Assembly: GCA_023415055.1 (NCBI GenBank)
Contig: JAEZLZ010000126.1
Span: 25,110-89,109 of the forward strand
Source of the DNA: Bacillota bacterium
Lineage (GTDB): Bacteria; Bacillota; Clostridia; Lachnospirales; Lachnospiraceae
DNA length: 64,000 nt
Reading direction: 5' to 3'
The notes below the pieces were generated by a model. That model worked only from the letters and a program-made list of their open reading frames with translations. It made no database searches and was not told where the DNA came from. This document shows positions 43,499 through 52,142 of this stretch, in pieces. The position numbers and the translations under genes are program-made. Position 1 is the stretch's first letter, and the number at the start of each line of letters is the position of its first letter.

Positions 43499-44818
43499 TT
43501 ATCCGATTTTTTTCTTAAGCAGGCTGATTGCCTTCTGAAGCTGATTATCCTTCTTTATCGGTATGATTACTTCCTTTTGCAGTTCTTCATCAAGTTCAAC
43601 CTTGACATCCGGAGTGATACCGGTTTTATGAATATTCCGGCCGTTCGGAGTATAGTACTTGGAGATGGTAAGCTTCACAGCAGAACCATCATTAAAGGGG
43701 TAAACCGATTGAACAATACCCTTACCAAAGCTTGTGGTTCCAACGAGAGTGGCCGTCTTATAGTCCTGCAGTGTTCCGGCAAAAATCTCGGAGGCACTTG
43801 CACTATTGCCGTTAATCAGCACAGCCATAGGAACCTTTACCTGTTTTTTATCTTTTGCAAACTCTTCAACACGTTTATTATATTTATCCTCGGTATACAC
43901 CAGTAGCTCCGGAGGAAGGATACGGTCTAATATCTTTACAACAGATGTGAGCAAGCCTCCGGGATTATTACGAACATCCACTACCAGAGCCTTCATCCCC
44001 TGCTTCTCCAGATCGTCAATTGCAGCATCAAACTGGGTTACAGTGATCTCATCGAATTCGGAGATAACCACGTATCCGATTTTGTCATCAAGCAGTTTAT
44101 ATTCGATGGTTGGAACCTCGATCTTTTTTCTTGTGATCTCGAATTCCATCGGATCCTTCTCACCTTCCCGAAGGATCGTTACTTTCACCTTGGTTCCGGA
44201 TTTACCCTTCATCTTGCTTACTACCTCAGACAAATCAACTCCGGTAACATCCTCACCGTTTACCTTACTGAGGATATCCCCAGGCTTAATTCCCACTTTG
44301 TAAGCAGGGCCAGTCACGAAGGGTTTTACTATTGTAATAATGCCGGTTTTCGTATCCTGAGAAACCGTAGCTCCGATTCCATGGTAGACACCGGATGAGC
44401 TTTCCATTAATGCTTTATACTCATCCGCAGTATAATAAGTAGAATAGGGATCTCCAAGGCTTTCAACAAAGCCCTTGTATATGCCTTCTGCAAAGGAAAC
44501 ATCCTTCACATCCTCAAGATATTTTAAATCAATCAGGTTATCCAGTGCTTCTAATTTGTCAACAATTTTCTGATAGTTCTCTATATCCAGACTGCTTACC
44601 GAAATCTCATCCTTATTCTCTTCGGTGCTGCTAACCTTCTGAACGGCATCTTCCTTCGCCGTATCTTGCTTTGCAGTGTCTTCCTTCGCCTCTGTTATTT
44701 CAGTCAAACTACTTTCTGTCCCATGGTCGGAAAACAGCAGCGCCGCACCGAGAACAACCACAAGAAGAAGGGCGCTGAATAATCCGGTAAGAATTCCGGT
44801 AAAAAAATTTTTCTTCAT
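43499..44818 (-). CDS. S41 family C-terminal processing peptidase (CtpA-like)
   Basis: One N-terminal membrane segment (FFTGILTGLFSALLLVVVLGAALLF) is followed by an acidic linker (residues 30-75). A PDZ domain (GIITIVKPFVTGPAYKVGIKPGDILSKVNGEDV) and the S41 protease domain come next. The catalytic Ser is in INGNSASASEIFAG and the Lys in TTSFGKGIVQ. No C-terminal peptidoglycan-binding domain is present. CtpA/CtpB enzymes cleave exported proteins at the outer face of the membrane, for instance in sporulation signalling. The gene appears to be monocistronic. Confidence 0.92.
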   Translation of the reverse strand: MKKNFFTGILTGLFSALLLVVVLGAALLFSDHGTESSLTEITEAKEDTAKQDTAKEDAVQKVSSTEENKDEISVSSLDIENYQKIVDKLEALDNLIDLKYLEDVKDVSFAEGIYKGFVESLGDPYSTYYTADEYKALMESSSGVYHGIGATVSQDTKTGIITIVKPFVTGPAYKVGIKPGDILSKVNGEDVTGVDLSEVVSKMKGKSGTKVKVTILREGEKDPMEFEITRKKIEVPTIEYKLLDDKIGYVVISEFDEITVTQFDAAIDDLEKQGMKALVVDVRNNPGGLLTSVVKILDRILPPELLVYTEDKYNKRVEEFAKDKKQVKVPMAVLINGNSASASEIFAGTLQDYKTATLVGTTSFGKGIVQSVYPFNDGSAVKLTISKYYTPNGRNIHKTGITPDVKVELDEELQKEVIIPIKKDNQLQKAISLLKKKIG

Positions 44819-44872
44819 TAATGCCTCCTTTTGCCACCGATCGATGGCATCGTAACGACACCCGAATCTTTA

Positions 44873-45961
44873 TTAATAGTCAAGCTGCTCCATGTACTTC
44901 ATGTACTTTACCACCATCAAAGCAATCTTGAAGGTAATTGCATCTTCAAATACGCGAAGATCAAGGTTCGTGCTCTTCTGTAGTTTATCCAGACGGTAAA
45001 CCAGTGTATTACGATGAATATACAGCTGTCTTGAGGTCTCTGATACGTTCAGGCTGTTTTCAAAGAACTTATTAATGGTCGTAAGAGTCTCTTCATCAAA
45101 ATCGTCGGGTGATCTGTTCTCAAAGATTTCCTTGATGAACATCTTACATAACGGCATCGGCAGCTGATAAATCAATCGTCCTATTCCTAAGTTGTTATAA
45201 GCGACTACATTTCTTCCGCTGTAGAAGATCTTGCCGACATCAAGAGCCATCTTCGCTTCTTTATAGGATCTTGAGACATCCTTGATCTCATTCACGATCG
45301 TTCCGAACGCAACATGTACCTTGGTCATAGCTTCCGTATTAAGCATATCCAGAATCACTTTTGCTGTTTTAGTCAAGTCTTCATAGGTTTCATTCTGCTT
45401 TACTTCCTTAACCAGAATGATATTCTTCTCATCTACCGCGGTAATAAAGTCTTTCGTCTTGCCGGAGAACAGGCTGCGGACCGTCTCAAGAGCATTCGCA
45501 TCCTTCTCATTCTTTGTCTCGATAATATATACCACACGTCTTGCTTCCGTATCAATATGAAGCTTCTTCGCGCGGTTATAAATATCCACCAGCAAGAGGT
45601 TATCTAACAGCAGGTTCTTGATAAAGTTATCCTTATCATACCTCTCTTTATATGCCACTAATAGATTCTGTATCTGGAAGGATGCAATCTTTCCAATCAT
45701 AAATACATCCTCAGAATCACCTTTCGCTAAAATAACATATTCCAGCTGATGCTCGTCAAATACCTTAAAAAATTGATAACCCTGGATCGCCTGGCTGTCT
45801 GCGGGAGAAGCTACAAATGCTAATACTGCATTCTCATACTGCTCCGCATTCTCTATTGTTGTAGCCAAAACCTTACCTTCCGTATCCATTACGCAGATGT
45901 CGATACGTGTGATGCCTTTTAATCCATCGATGGTGCTTTGAAGAATCTGATTGGAAATCAT
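44873..45961 (-). CDS. CdaR/PucR-type transcriptional regulator
   Basis: The N-terminus (residues 1-130) fits the sugar-diacid/PAS-like sensing domain. The GGDEF-like middle (VHVAFGTIVNEIKDVSRSYKEAKMALDVG) and the C-terminal PucR-type helix-turn-helix (FFENSLNVSETSRQLYIHRNTLVYRLDKLQKSTNLDLR) are clear. CdaR proteins regulate glycerate, galactarate and glucarate use, and relatives regulate other carbon or purine pathways. The inducer and target genes are not apparent; the neighbours (protease, MsmX) are not diagnostic. Confidence 0.87.
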   Translation of the reverse strand: MISNQILQSTIDGLKGITRIDICVMDTEGKVLATTIENAEQYENAVLAFVASPADSQAIQGYQFFKVFDEHQLEYVILAKGDSEDVFMIGKIASFQIQNLLVAYKERYDKDNFIKNLLLDNLLLVDIYNRAKKLHIDTEARRVVYIIETKNEKDANALETVRSLFSGKTKDFITAVDEKNIILVKEVKQNETYEDLTKTAKVILDMLNTEAMTKVHVAFGTIVNEIKDVSRSYKEAKMALDVGKIFYSGRNVVAYNNLGIGRLIYQLPMPLCKMFIKEIFENRSPDDFDEETLTTINKFFENSLNVSETSRQLYIHRNTLVYRLDKLQKSTNLDLRVFEDAITFKIALMVVKYMKYMEQLDY

Positions 45962-46201
45962 GCCTTCACTCCTTTATATTATATTTCTATTTTTCTTTAA
46001 AATTCATGTATACGAAAGTTATTTTAACACCGTTTTCGTCATAAGTAAACTAATTTTATAAATAATTCACAAAAGTTTTAGTATAAATCTATCAAAATCT
46101 ACCCCTGTCCAAATAGTTTATTAATTATACTATTGTCCAAAAACCTCTAAGTTCCAGATGGAATTGCACTTTGCAGATACTGATTATGCGGATTGAGCAG
46201 G

Positions 46202-46233
46202 AAAAAAACAGGGAGCACAATTGTGCTCCCTGT
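46202..46233 (-). terminator. Terminator of the MsmX-type ATPase gene
   Basis: A perfect 13-bp palindromic stem (ACAGGGAGCACAA / TTGTGCTCCCTGT) is followed by seven T on the minus strand, 14 bases past the stop. Confidence 0.93.
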
Positions 46234-46246
46234 CATTATTTTTTGA

Positions 46247-47362
46247 CTAGTTTGTGATAACCTGCTCTGTTTCCTTATCGAATACGTGCATCTTAGACAT
46301 ATCAAATGCGATCTTTAAGGTATCATCCGGTCTAGCGGTAGTACGAGGATTAACACGTGCAGTGATCTCTAAGGTCTCATCAACGGTGAAGTATAAGAAT
46401 ACTTCTGCACCTAATAACTCGTATACTCTAACGGTTGCATCGATTACGCTGTCAGGTGAGCTGCTGATGAACATCTCTTCATCATGAATATCCTCAGGAC
46501 GAATACCAACAACAACGGTCTTACCATCATAATTGCCATCGATCAACTTCTTAGCTTTGCTTTCCGGAAGCTTTAAGGTGTTGCTGCCGAAGGATACAAA
46601 TACATCATTGCCCTTCTTCTGAACAGTTGCTTCAATCATGTTCATTTGAGGTGAACCCATGAAACCTGCAACGAATAAGTTCTTCGGTCTATCATATAAG
46701 TTCTGAGGAGTATCTACCTGCTGTACTAAACCATCCTTCATAACAACGATTCTGGTACCGAGTGTCATAGCCTCTGTCTGGTCATGTGTTACATAGATGA
46801 TCGTTGTCTGTAATCTCTGATGTAACTTGGAGATCTCGATACGCATCTGTACTCTCAGCTTAGCATCAAGGTTTGATAACGGCTCATCCATAAGGAATAC
46901 CTTAGGATTACGAACGATAGCACGACCCATAGCAACACGCTGTCTCTGACCACCGGAGAGAGCCTTCGGTTTACGATCTAATAAATGTTCAATATCAAGT
47001 ATCTTAGCAGCTTCATGTACATACTTGTCGATTTGATCCTTGGGAACTTTTCTTAATTTTAAGCCAAATGCCATGTTGTCATAAACTGACATATGCGGAT
47101 ACAAAGCATAGTTCTGGAATACCATCGCAATATCTCTGTCCTTCGGTTCCACATCGTTTACTAATTTGTCGCCGATCCATAATTCACCCTGAGAAATCTC
47201 CTCAAGTCCTGCGATCATACGAAGTGTTGTTGATTTACCACAACCGGACGGTCCAACGAAGATGATAAACTCTCTATCAGCTATTTCAAGATTGAAATCT
47301 TTAACAGCGATAACTCCGTTAGGATACTGCTTAGTTATGTTTTTTAATGATAAACTTGCCAT
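46247..47362 (-). CDS. msmX: Multi-sugar ABC transporter ATPase (MsmX/UgpC type)
   Basis: Walker A is GPSGCGKSTTLRMIAG, the signature is LSGGQRQRVAMGRAIVRNPKVFLMDEPLSNLDAKL, and the switch His is in YVTHDQTEAMTLGTRIVVM. The C-terminal ~120 residues form the TOBE/regulatory domain (VVVGIRPEDIHDEE). 371 residues matches. It is a lone gene with its own terminator, as are other MsmX proteins that energise several CUT1 sugar importers in trans. The importer at 58.5-62.3 kb, which lacks an ATPase, is a natural client. Confidence 0.93.
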   Translation of the reverse strand: MASLSLKNITKQYPNGVIAVKDFNLEIADREFIIFVGPSGCGKSTTLRMIAGLEEISQGELWIGDKLVNDVEPKDRDIAMVFQNYALYPHMSVYDNMAFGLKLRKVPKDQIDKYVHEAAKILDIEHLLDRKPKALSGGQRQRVAMGRAIVRNPKVFLMDEPLSNLDAKLRVQMRIEISKLHQRLQTTIIYVTHDQTEAMTLGTRIVVMKDGLVQQVDTPQNLYDRPKNLFVAGFMGSPQMNMIEATVQKKGNDVFVSFGSNTLKLPESKAKKLIDGNYDGKTVVVGIRPEDIHDEEMFISSSPDSVIDATVRVYELLGAEVFLYFTVDETLEITARVNPRTTARPDDTLKIAFDMSKMHVFDKETEQVITN

Positions 47363-47551
47363 TTTATATCCTCCTACATTCTTTTACTTTCCTGTGTTCT
47401 TGTACAACTAACTATGGCTTTATGATACACTATTTCACTTTTATAAACCATATCCCAATTCCACAAAATAGGTTTTACCCTTTTGTATAATTTGTATATT
47501 CAAATTTAAAAAAGGTAGATTTAACAATAATAAGACAAAAATTAGTTAAAA

Positions 47552-48436
47552 TTACTGTCTATATTCAATAAAACCTTCGCCCATAACCTCTCTTACGTCG
47601 CTTACAATAACAAAAGATTTCGGGTCGATTTTCTGCGCTATTTCAACTATTTTCACGATTTCTTTTTTTGATACCACACAAAAAAGCATCTTTTTATCCC
47701 GATTGGAGTACATTCCGGTGGCATTCACTCCGGTCACTCCACGGTCCATATGATGCATAATGGCATGGGCTATCTCAGCATAATCCTCCGATATAATATA
47801 TGCCATCTTTGCAAATTTCAGACCCTCCAGAAAGCTGTCTGAAATCTTGGTAGTAACGAATACTGCGATAATCGCATATAACGCATTACCAAGTCCGAAC
47901 ACCAAGGCTCCGAGAAAAATGATGGTTCCATCTATGATAATCAGCATCTGAGGTACCGTGATATGCCTGCTTCTAAAATGTAGTAGCGTAGCCATCAGAT
48001 CCGTTCCTCCTGTCGAAGCCTGCACGGAGAACACCAGACCAATTCCCACTCCGCTGACAGCACCGCCGAGGATTGAGGCAAGCAGATAATCCTTAATTCC
48101 AAGATCATATACCGGCACAATCATTAACGTAAGTGAGAAAGCCAGCATACCGAATAAAGAGGTCAGAAGAAAACGAAACCCCTTCGCCTTCATCGCCAGC
48201 AAAAAGAGAGGAATATTGCAGGCAAGGTTAAAGAGCCAGACCGGAATACCTCCGTCCACGATTCCTCTGGTCAGATACTTCACGATGATCGCAAGACCGG
48301 ATACACCTCCAGTAACCAGCTCCATCGGCTCATAGACCAGATTTACGGCAAGTGCCATAAGAAAAGATCCCAACAATATGATTAAATATTTTCGCAGCAT
48401 TTGTATATTCTTATTATTTATCTTCTTCGTTAACAT
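47552..48436 (-). CDS. YitT family membrane protein
   Basis: Five or six hydrophobic segments (YLIILLGSFLMALAVNLVYEP, GGVSGLAIIVKYL, VSGVGIGLVFSVQASTGGTDLMATLL) form the DUF161 membrane part. A C-terminal soluble DUF2179 domain (VSKKEIVKIVEIAQKIDPKSFVIVSDVREVMGEGF) completes the family layout. 294 residues is usual. Its function in bacteria is not established. It has a good spacing from neighbours and appears independent. Confidence 0.92.
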   Translation of the reverse strand: MLTKKINNKNIQMLRKYLIILLGSFLMALAVNLVYEPMELVTGGVSGLAIIVKYLTRGIVDGGIPVWLFNLACNIPLFLLAMKAKGFRFLLTSLFGMLAFSLTLMIVPVYDLGIKDYLLASILGGAVSGVGIGLVFSVQASTGGTDLMATLLHFRSRHITVPQMLIIIDGTIIFLGALVFGLGNALYAIIAVFVTTKISDSFLEGLKFAKMAYIISEDYAEIAHAIMHHMDRGVTGVNATGMYSNRDKKMLFCVVSKKEIVKIVEIAQKIDPKSFVIVSDVREVMGEGFIEYRQ

Positions 48437-48505
48437 ATCTGCTCCTTATAGGTGAAGTTACAATTTATGGTACACATATCCCATTTATTTATTCATTAAT
48501 TCAGC

Positions 48506-49456
48506 TTAATAAGCACCCAGCTCAAGCAATTGCTGTCTTACCGCTTCCGAATTCATTACAAAGCCGCTGTTTTTGTCGTCGCCGGTCAGACGGGTGAAGG
48601 TGACATTCCTGAGTGTTGTCCTGCTATAGCTCTCCAGGTAATTCATCTTTTCTCTGACCTTCAAATTTGATTCAAGCTGATCATACGTCTCTTCTATATA
48701 GGTACTGATCTTTTCTGTACTGTCTAATCCGCGGATCATTTGGATATAGTTCTTTGTATATACCTCTGCAACGACAGGATCCGTACTTACTGTATCACTC
48801 ATCGTTGTATCCTCGCTATCCTCGGTTTGTATCTTCGGTTCCACACCCAGGATATCGGCTGCACTGATTCCTTCCGGTATGCTCTGTTCTTCAAAGATGG
48901 ATTGATACAGCTCGATCGGAATCACCGTGTAATAGCTGATATCGATGCCCAGCATATCCTCCACCATCAGTACCCCATAATCAAAGACCACCGAAGCATC
49001 CAGATATCTGACCATAGCTGACAGTCGAAGCATCTGTGGGATGGAGGGTTTGATTGCAATCAGCTTCTTGTATAAGGTATCTGACATCGTGAAACTAGTA
49101 CTCATCGGGATCGTAAGATACGTCAGCTGCTTTTGTTCACAGTGGAATACCTCCAGCACCAGCTTACTTATGATACCCGTCTCCGAATCATAACAAAAGA
49201 TCAGATTCTTACTGACCTCATCTACACTAGGTACTGTAATTGGCTCCGGTGTTGGTTCCGGCGTTATGACCGCTTCCGGCTCCTTCTCCGGGATCATCCA
49301 TAGCTGCATCGTCATCTGATACCCGATGATCCCCGCCGATAACAATATCGCTACAATAAAAAAGGATTGTAAAAATCCTCGGATAAACATACTCTTTGCG
49401 GTTTGCTTTCTGTGTCTTCTTGCTTGTCTTCCAGTACTCTTCTTCAAGTATTTCAC
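48506..49456 (-). CDS. LCP-like (LytR-CpsA-Psr type) membrane-anchored protein, divergent
   Basis: A basic N-terminus (KKSTGRQARRHRKQTAK) is followed by one membrane segment (SFFIVAILLSAGIIGYQMTMQ) and a Pro/Glu/Thr-rich linker (EPEAVITPEPTPEPITVP). The extracellular part has spacing and motifs reminiscent of LCP enzymes (KLVLEVFHCEQKQLTYLTIPMST, YGVLMVEDMLGIDISYYTVIPIELY), but the conserved arginines of active LCP ligases are not obvious. An acidic insertion (TEDSEDTTMSD) lies near residue 215. A role in cell-wall polymer attachment or sensing is possible but uncertain. Confidence 0.65.
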   Translation of the reverse strand: MKYLKKSTGRQARRHRKQTAKSMFIRGFLQSFFIVAILLSAGIIGYQMTMQLWMIPEKEPEAVITPEPTPEPITVPSVDEVSKNLIFCYDSETGIISKLVLEVFHCEQKQLTYLTIPMSTSFTMSDTLYKKLIAIKPSIPQMLRLSAMVRYLDASVVFDYGVLMVEDMLGIDISYYTVIPIELYQSIFEEQSIPEGISAADILGVEPKIQTEDSEDTTMSDTVSTDPVVAEVYTKNYIQMIRGLDSTEKISTYIEETYDQLESNLKVREKMNYLESYSRTTLRNVTFTRLTGDDKNSGFVMNSEAVRQQLLELGAY

Positions 49457-49594
49457 CTCACATCACCGATTATTTTATCATAATTGGGACACTTTATCAA
49501 CGTATCTTTCTTCAGCACGGGCTCTGTGCTATAATTATGACAGAAAAGCATTCTTACTCGCGGTGCGCAAATAAATGCGCAGAAAGGGGAAATC

Positions 49595-50326
49595 ATGAAT
49601 AAGAAAACGGTATTAGTTACCGGTTCCTCCCGGGGCATCGGTAAAGCAATTGCAATCAAATTTGCAAAAAAGGGATATAACGTAATCATAAATTGCGCTC
49701 ATAATGAGGAAGCACTTCAAAAGACGAAAAGTGAAATCGAAGGCTATCAGGTATCCTGCCATGCATTTCTCGGCGATATCGGCAATTACGATACTGCAAA
49801 GGAGTTATTCGGTCAGATCAAAAAGCTATATGGCAGCATCGATGTACTGGTCAATAATGCCGGTATCTCCTATATCGGCTTATTTACCGATATGACTCCG
49901 GAGGACTGGAATCGCGTGATTACCACCAATCTGACCAGTGTCTACAACTGCTGTTCCCTCGCCATACCCGACATGGTGAAAAAAAAGTACGGCAAGATCA
50001 TCAACATTTCTTCTGTCTGGGGCAAGGTAGGGGCCTCCTGCGAAGCTGCCTATTCTGCTTCCAAAGGTGGGATGAATGCACTTACCAAGGCACTTGCCAA
50101 GGAGCTTGCTCCAAGCAACATCCAGGTAAATGCTGTTGCCTGCGGTGCTATCGATACCGAGATGAACCATTTTCTCGAGGATGAGGAGTTGATGAATCTG
50201 ATCGAGGAGATACCCGCCAATCGACTTGGACGGGCAGAGGAGGTGGCCGATCTGGTCTATCATCTGGCATATAAGAACGAATATTTGACTGGTCAGATAA
50301 TTGGCCTCGACGGTGGATGGATCTAA
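49595..50326 (+). CDS. SDR-family reductase, EF-P 5-aminopentanone reductase-like (YmfI-like)
   Basis: VLVTGSSRGIGKAIAIKFAKKG (TGxxxGIG) binds NAD(P)H. NAGISYIGLF, NISSVWGKVGASCEAAYSASKGG (Ser, Tyr and Lys of the catalytic tetrad) and LDGGWI at the C-terminus are classic short-chain dehydrogenase features. 243 residues matches FabG and YmfI. It has no fab neighbours, so the EF-P-modifying YmfI type or another standalone reductase is more likely than fatty acid synthesis. A TATAAT box at 49530-49535 lies upstream, with a poor -35. Confidence 0.85.
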   Translation: MNKKTVLVTGSSRGIGKAIAIKFAKKGYNVIINCAHNEEALQKTKSEIEGYQVSCHAFLGDIGNYDTAKELFGQIKKLYGSIDVLVNNAGISYIGLFTDMTPEDWNRVITTNLTSVYNCCSLAIPDMVKKKYGKIINISSVWGKVGASCEAAYSASKGGMNALTKALAKELAPSNIQVNAVACGAIDTEMNHFLEDEELMNLIEEIPANRLGRAEEVADLVYHLAYKNEYLTGQIIGLDGGWI

Positions 50327-50383
50327 GAAAAGAAACATAAGTAACGTGATAAATAAGATTAGAATTAATAATAGCTGGGTGCA

Positions 50384-50412
50384 TTTACAAGCCCTCTTTC
50401 ATGTACTATGAT
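50384..50412 (+). promoter_or_regulatory. Sigma-A-type promoter of the PurF-like gene
   Basis: TTTACA, 17 bases, TATGAT: five of six matches in each box with ideal spacing. It lies about 85 bases before the start codon, which leaves room for the hairpin at 50428-50460. Confidence 0.6.
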
Positions 50413-50427
50413 TTACGTAAACAAGCA

Positions 50428-50460
50428 GTATTGCAGATTGTGTGTCATAAACTGCAGTAC
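50428..50460 (+). other. Leader stem-loop before the PurF-like gene
   Basis: GTATTGCAG pairs with CTGCAGTAC (one G-U pair) around a 15-base loop, between promoter and ribosome site. It does not resemble the purine riboswitch core. It may be an mRNA stability or regulatory structure. Confidence 0.4.
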
Positions 50461-50495
50461 TTACGAATCATTTGATACCTATGGGAGGAATTATA

Positions 50496-51899
50496 ATGGG
50501 CGGATTTTTTGCGGTAGCATCCAAGACGGATTGCGTATTTGATTTATTTTTCGGAACGGATTATCACTCCCATCTCGGGACCAAGCGCGGTGGAATGGCA
50601 GTGTATGGGGAAAACGGCTTCGACAGGGCAATCCACAATATCGAGAATTCCCCTTTTCGTACTAAATTTGAGAAGGATGTCAACTTAATGAAGGGAACCC
50701 TTGGTATCGGCTGCATCTCAGATTATGAATCACAACCCTTACTAGTTCGCTCCCATCACGGTACCTATTCGATTACTACCGTTGGTAAGATCAATAATAT
50801 CGAAGCTATCGCAAAGGAGCTCTTTCGTTCCGGCAGTACGCACTTTCTGGAGATGAGCGGCGGAGATCTGAATGCTACGGAGCTGATTGCTGCTATTATA
50901 AATCAGAAGGATAATCTTGTAGAAGGGCTACGTTATGCGCAGCAACTGGTGGACGGTTCTATCTCCATCCTGTTAATGACACCAAAGGGCATCTACGCAG
51001 CAAGGGATAAGATGGGAAGGACGCCGATCACCATCGGCAGGAAGGAAGGAGCCTTCTGTCTTTCCTTTGAGAGCTTCGCTTATCTAAATCTTGGTTATAC
51101 CGACTATAAGGAATTGGGTCCCGGTGAAATCGTAGTGATTACTCCGGAGGCTGCAACTACTTTAGTGCAGCCGGGTAACGAGATGAAGATCTGTACCTTT
51201 CTCTGGGTGTATTACGGTTATCCTTCCTCTTCCTATGAAGGAGTAAGCGTCGAGCGGATGCGTTATAATAACGGTGCTCTTTTAGCAAAGCGTGATCAGG
51301 TGAAGCCGGATATCGTCGCCGGTGTCCCGGATTCCGGTACCGCACATGCCATCGGTTATGCCAATGCCTCAGGTATCCCTTTCTCCAGACCCTTTATCAA
51401 ATATACTCCGACCTGGCCAAGATCCTTTATGCCTACGATTCAGAGCCAGCGCAACCTGATCGCAAAGATGAAGCTCATTCCGGTACATGACCTGATCAAG
51501 GGAAAGAGTCTCTTACTGATCGACGATTCTATCGTACGAGGAACACAGCTTCGAGAGACCACCGAATTCCTGTACCAGAGCGGTGCCAGGGAGGTTCATA
51601 TCCGTCTTGCCTGCCCTCCTCTGCTATTTGGATGTAAATACCTGAATTTCTCTCGCTCTTCCTCCGAACTGGATCTGATTACCAGACGTGTAATTAAGCA
51701 GGAAGAACAGGATATAACTACAGAGCTATTGCAGGAATATGCAGATCCGGATACCGACCGTTATCAGAGGATGCTTGACAGGATACAGGAGAAGTTGAAT
51801 TTTACTTCTCTGCGTTATCATCGGCTGGATGATATGATTGCTGCAGTAGGGATCAGCCCTTGTAAGCTCTGTACCTATTGTTGGAACGGAAAAGAATAG
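50496..51899 (+). CDS. PurF-like amidophosphoribosyltransferase homologue lacking the N-terminal Cys
   Basis: The start is the ATG at 50496 after GGGAGGAA. The N-terminal Ntn domain begins MGGFFAVASK, where true PurF has the nucleophile Cys directly after Met or a propeptide (CGVFGI). A Gly replaces it, so glutaminase activity by the usual route is unlikely. The phosphoribosyltransferase half is intact: LLLIDDSIVRGTQ binds PRPP, and PDSGTAHAIGYANASGIPF matches the family. A C-terminal cysteine cluster (CKLCTYC) recalls the Fe-S-bearing PurF type. It may use free ammonia, or be a paralogue with another role. No pur genes are adjacent. Confidence 0.85.
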   Translation: MGGFFAVASKTDCVFDLFFGTDYHSHLGTKRGGMAVYGENGFDRAIHNIENSPFRTKFEKDVNLMKGTLGIGCISDYESQPLLVRSHHGTYSITTVGKINNIEAIAKELFRSGSTHFLEMSGGDLNATELIAAIINQKDNLVEGLRYAQQLVDGSISILLMTPKGIYAARDKMGRTPITIGRKEGAFCLSFESFAYLNLGYTDYKELGPGEIVVITPEAATTLVQPGNEMKICTFLWVYYGYPSSSYEGVSVERMRYNNGALLAKRDQVKPDIVAGVPDSGTAHAIGYANASGIPFSRPFIKYTPTWPRSFMPTIQSQRNLIAKMKLIPVHDLIKGKSLLLIDDSIVRGTQLRETTEFLYQSGAREVHIRLACPPLLFGCKYLNFSRSSSELDLITRRVIKQEEQDITTELLQEYADPDTDRYQRMLDRIQEKLNFTSLRYHRLDDMIAAVGISPCKLCTYCWNGKE

Positions 51900-51940
51900 C
51901 TTCGAGATAGAATAGACTGTAGAAAATCCAGGCTATGAAA

Positions 51941-52052
51941 AATGAATATCTGCGAATAGATATACATCTGGACTTGCCTTTCCCTCTTGCGGAAATTGCA
52001 TCCGCAATCGGCCGGTCTGCACCATCTGTATACCTATCCGCAGATATTCATT
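51941..52052 (-). ncRNA. Large structured inverted-repeat element, possible RNA or terminator
   Basis: Arms at 51941-51971 and 52022-52052 pair over about 31 bp with only four differences. In a minus-strand transcript two of the differences become G-U pairs and the other two become a tandem G-A/A-G mismatch, which suggests the folded RNA is made from the minus strand. Inside, TTGCGGA pairs with TCCGCAA, giving a nested hairpin. It lies between the convergent PurF-like and activating-enzyme genes and could be a shared terminator, a 3'-UTR RNA or a mobile-type repeat. The strand call is inference. Confidence 0.45.
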
Positions 52053-52142
52053 GTTTTACGCTGTCGATTGCTTTTAACTCGAACTAGTAATATTCATCAA
52101 CTTTGGATCGGATTATTTTTACTTCATTGATTGGTTCTTTTT

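Noticed and set aside
43806..44303. Plus-strand ORF of 165 codons opposite the S41 protease
   Set aside because: Serine-rich antisense shadow of the protease coding strand without a start signal.
49880..50338. Minus-strand ORF of 152 codons opposite the SDR gene
   Set aside because: It is antisense to a gene with complete SDR motifs; no ribosome site or recognisable domain.
50413..50495. Purine riboswitch before the PurF-like gene
   Set aside because: The leader hairpin lacks the conserved purine riboswitch core and the length is too short.
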